DNA of 64,000 bases from an uncultured Alphaproteobacteria bacterium. Lineage in GTDB: Bacteria; Pseudomonadota; Alphaproteobacteria; MPNO01; UBA2964. The notes under the pieces are model-generated. The model was not told the origin of the DNA and made no database searches. It was given only the letters and a program-made list of their open reading frames with translations. Positions 62,136 through 64,000 of this stretch are shown piece after piece; positions within the stretch are counted from its first letter, which is position 1, and each line of letters starts with the position of its first letter. Made by a program: the position numbers and the translations under genes. The stretch is taken from assembly GCA_943787225.1 (NCBI GenBank), contig CALSLP010000004.1:248001-312000 (forward strand), written 5' to 3'.

Positions 62136-62583
62136 CTATTCTCCATGGCCGTTGAGCTGCGCCAGTTTTGTCAGTAAGTCGAGAAACTGTTTTTGTTCTG
62201 CTGCGCTCAGCGGCTCCAGCGTTTGCGCCGTAATATTGCTGCCGTTATTGACCAGCGCTTCGACAAGATCGCCCCCCTCTGCGCTCAGCGTAAGGATCAA
62301 ACGCCGCCGGTCATTAGGATCAGGACGCCGCTCGATCAGGCCCCGTGACGCAAGGCGTTTAATAACCCCCTGCATGGTCGCTGCATCCATCGCTGTTAAG
62401 CGGCCAAGATGGTTCTGCGACACCTCGTTGAGATCTCGAAGCTTAACCAGCGCCGCAAACTGTAACGGGGTCAGCTGCGCGATCGCCGATATTTTCCTGA
62501 AATATTGCCGAATGACGCTGATGCGCCCGACGCAATAAATGCCCCGCCTGACGTTCAAGGATATAGCCATCTTTCGCCGTCAT
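62136..62583 (-). pseudogene. MarR family transcriptional regulator, frameshifted
   Basis: From ATG 62583 the first frame reads YILERQAGHLLRRAHQRHSA, the usual N-terminal dimer helix of catabolic MarR proteins. The winged-helix part, LTPLQFAALVKLRDLNEV to DPNDRRRLILTLS with its wing, lies in another frame. The switch occurs at a T4 run on the plus strand (62492-62495); one base removed joins them into about 148 residues. If real, the regulator is damaged; if a sequencing error, it is intact. An operator matching those of the 6-hydroxynicotinate reductase and korAB promoters lies in its own promoter. Confidence 0.75.
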
Positions 62584-62616
62584 ACGCCGCAAAACCCTAA
62601 TAAAATTATTCAAAAA

Positions 62617-62634
62617 TTGTTTGTGTACGAATAA
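62617..62634. promoter_or_regulatory. MarR-type operator 3 (marR autoregulation)
   Basis: TTGTTTGTGTACGAATAA keeps one half-site identical to operator 1 (TTGTTTGTGTAC) and has a degenerate second half. It overlaps the marR -10 element by four bases, as expected for autorepression. Confidence 0.65.
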
Positions 62635-62659
62635 TCTAGGGCTGGGTGATTTGTGTCAA
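62631..62659 (-). promoter_or_regulatory. Sigma70-like promoter of marR
   Basis: On the minus strand TTGACA (62659-62654), a 17-base spacer and GATTAT (62636-62631). It has the same layout as the 6-hydroxynicotinate reductase promoter and supports the marR start at 62583. Confidence 0.65.
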
Positions 62660-62683
62660 GAAACCCACAATCCTGCCCCATGG

Positions 62684-62723
62684 CAAAAGAAAACCCGCCC
62701 CCTCGTTATGAGGAAGCGGGTTT
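62684..62723 (-). terminator. Rho-independent terminator after the second tctC
   Basis: A two-part stem: AAACCCGC (62691-62698) with GCGGGTTT (62716-62723), and CCTC with GAGG inside. On the minus strand the stem is followed by TTTTCTTTTG. It ends the transcript of the TctC gene whose stop is at 62746. Confidence 0.8.
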
Positions 62724-62745
62724 AATCTCAGTCAGCTTAAGCGAC

Positions 62746-64000
62746 TTACATGCAGGTAATCGCTTTGGCTAAGCCGTGATGACCTGGATAGGTCACATTG
62801 CATTTCAGACCAGCCTTTAGGTTTTTGGTCTTCGCCTTCTTGCCAGCGATCATCACCTTGGTCCGTTTACCGTGTAACTTCGCCCGATGGTCTTCGCCAC
62901 CAACGGTGAAGTAGACATAACGGCCTTTTTTCTTGCTCAGCGTTACGTCGACTTTTTTCCAGTTAATCTTCCGCTTGGTTTCGCCGACCTTGGCAGGTTT
63001 ACGATATCCAGCAGTAAGCGCAGCGATGTCTTTCGGTGTCTTGTAAAGCTCGTTAACCAGCTTTTCGATTGTCTCACCGGTAATCGGATCAATTTCCAGA
63101 CGCCGCTTCTTGGCATCAGCCAGGAATTCCGGGTCCTTCATGACCATATTAAAGGCGTTCCGCAAGGCTGCAGTCCGTGCTTTAGGCATTTTCGGCGGAC
63201 CAACAAACGGGCGACCCATTTCCTGCGTACCGAAAACCAACTTAAGCATGCCACGATCACGGGGATTGGTAATGTAATCCATCATTACCGGCACCTTGCC
63301 ATCGAGTTCTGCATGGCTCTTATCCGAGAATTGCAGAATCAAGTTCAGCTTCTTGTCCCGGATAAAGTCAGGACGCGCGGTCTTCATGCTGCCCCAGCCA
63401 TAACCGCAGAGACCATCAAGCTCGCCACGTTCCATTGCCAAGAAGACTTCCGCTGGATCATAACCGCGAATGATCTTGAACTTGGTGCCTGCCATAGAAT
63501 TCAACATGCGTGGCATAACTGAACCGGTCGCCGTCGAAGAGCTCGTACCGACAATGGCCGTCATCTTCTGGGCATCCTCAAAGGTCTTTACCTTCGATTT
63601 ATGCCACGTATAGCAAACACTCTTTTGCTTCGCCATGCTGCCGATCCAAGTCAGCTCGCGGCCATCAAACCGGGTGCCCTTTGGATAAACATGTGGTTCC
63701 AAACCCATGCGTTCATGGATCAAACCAAACATCGATCCGTCGCGCGGGCCTACTTTTGCCATCCAGTTAGCGAGAACGCGCCCTGAACCACCGGTGCGGC
63801 TACCAACAATGATCGTTGGATTACCCGGGATGTATTTAGGCATGTAATCTTTGAGGATCAAAGCATAAGCGGTGTACGAACCACCCGGAGAAAGACCACT
63901 CCAGATAGTCACTGTCTTGTTTTTATAAAAGTCCGCAACTTCGTCAGCATTCACCGCTGACGCCGCTGTCGTTGCGCCCAAAAGGCCTGCAACCACGGCG
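62746..64000 (-). CDS. TctC-like tripartite tricarboxylate transporter substrate-binding protein with an added C-terminal domain (partial)
   Basis: At least 417 residues; the N-terminus continues beyond the window, since the first visible residues are the end of a signal peptide (AASAVNADE). The TctC/Bug domain follows (ADFYKNKTVTIWSGLSPGGS, IVGSRTGGSGRVLANWM, RGYDPAEVFLAMERGELDG). After about residue 340 comes an extra Lys-rich domain of about 75 residues (YVYFTVGGEDHRAKLHGK, a Cys pair, ending KAITCM) that the family usually lacks. It may serve the TctAB permease at 38199 or another one outside the window. Confidence 0.82.
   Translation of the reverse strand, partial: AVVAGLLGATTAASAVNADEVADFYKNKTVTIWSGLSPGGSYTAYALILKDYMPKYIPGNPTIIVGSRTGGSGRVLANWMAKVGPRDGSMFGLIHERMGLEPHVYPKGTRFDGRELTWIGSMAKQKSVCYTWHKSKVKTFEDAQKMTAIVGTSSSTATGSVMPRMLNSMAGTKFKIIRGYDPAEVFLAMERGELDGLCGYGWGSMKTARPDFIRDKKLNLILQFSDKSHAELDGKVPVMMDYITNPRDRGMLKLVFGTQEMGRPFVGPPKMPKARTAALRNAFNMVMKDPEFLADAKKRRLEIDPITGETIEKLVNELYKTPKDIAALTAGYRKPAKVGETKRKINWKKVDVTLSKKKGRYVYFTVGGEDHRAKLHGKRTKVMIAGKKAKTKNLKAGLKCNVTYPGHHGLAKAITCM

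Overview
The window looks like chromosomal DNA of a heterotrophic alphaproteobacterium, possibly Rhodospirillales-like, with moderate GC. Support comes from AGGGAGA-type ribosome binding sites, REP-like palindromes of the CCCCGGACTTGATCCGGGG type, and many catabolic families (UbiD, TauD/TfdA, SDR, tripartite tricarboxylate transporters). This assignment is an inference. No rRNA, tRNA, transposase, CRISPR array or phage gene was recognised.

Layout. 0-8.6 kb: a frameshifted thiamine-diphosphate enzyme, two lipoproteins, two tandem ornithine-cyclodeaminase paralogues, a ferritin-like protein, DUF3047 and DUF547 proteins. 8.7-35.2 kb: an accessory-looking catabolic region with four UbiD-family decarboxylases, four SDRs and six TauD/TfdA dioxygenases in recurring UbiD-SDR-TauD arrangements. 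Interspersed are a VOC protein, a methyltransferase, an Aas-like lipid enzyme, a RutA/RutE-like pair, a cobalt-type nitrile hydratase operon, a vWA protein with a PEP-CTERM-like tail, a cupin and a TetR regulator. 35.3-40.3 kb: an FAD reductase-like enzyme, a broken TctC and a TctA-TctB fusion. 40.8-47.3 kb: an SDR, two isochorismatase-type hydrolases, an enamidase homologue and a molybdenum-hydroxylase large subunit. 47.3-53.7 kb: a degenerate response regulator, a small frameshifted HTH gene, a chemoreceptor, a flavin reductase, a seventh TauD, a MOSC protein and a SPOR lipoprotein. 53.8-62.6 kb: a 6-hydroxynicotinate reductase operon diverging from 2-oxoacid:ferredoxin oxidoreductase genes (korAB), then a ferredoxin-NADP reductase-like gene and a MarR gene. 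The window ends inside a second TctC gene.

How it fits together. The best-supported system is a reductive N-heteroaromatic (nicotinate-like) pathway: Mo-hydroxylase, ferredoxin-dependent 6-hydroxynicotinate reductase and enamidase, with KorAB plus a ferredoxin reductase as electron supply. Three promoters (6-hydroxynicotinate reductase operon, korAB, marR) each carry a TTGACA -35 element and a TTGTnTGTnnACAnACAA-type palindrome, which defines a probable MarR regulon. The UbiD-SDR-TauD modules look like parallel pathways for related carboxylated substrates; their substrates cannot be read from sequence. Five genes carry apparent frameshifts, four at or near short homopolymers and one at a 14-bp tandem duplication, so either the assembly has indel errors or several genes are decaying.
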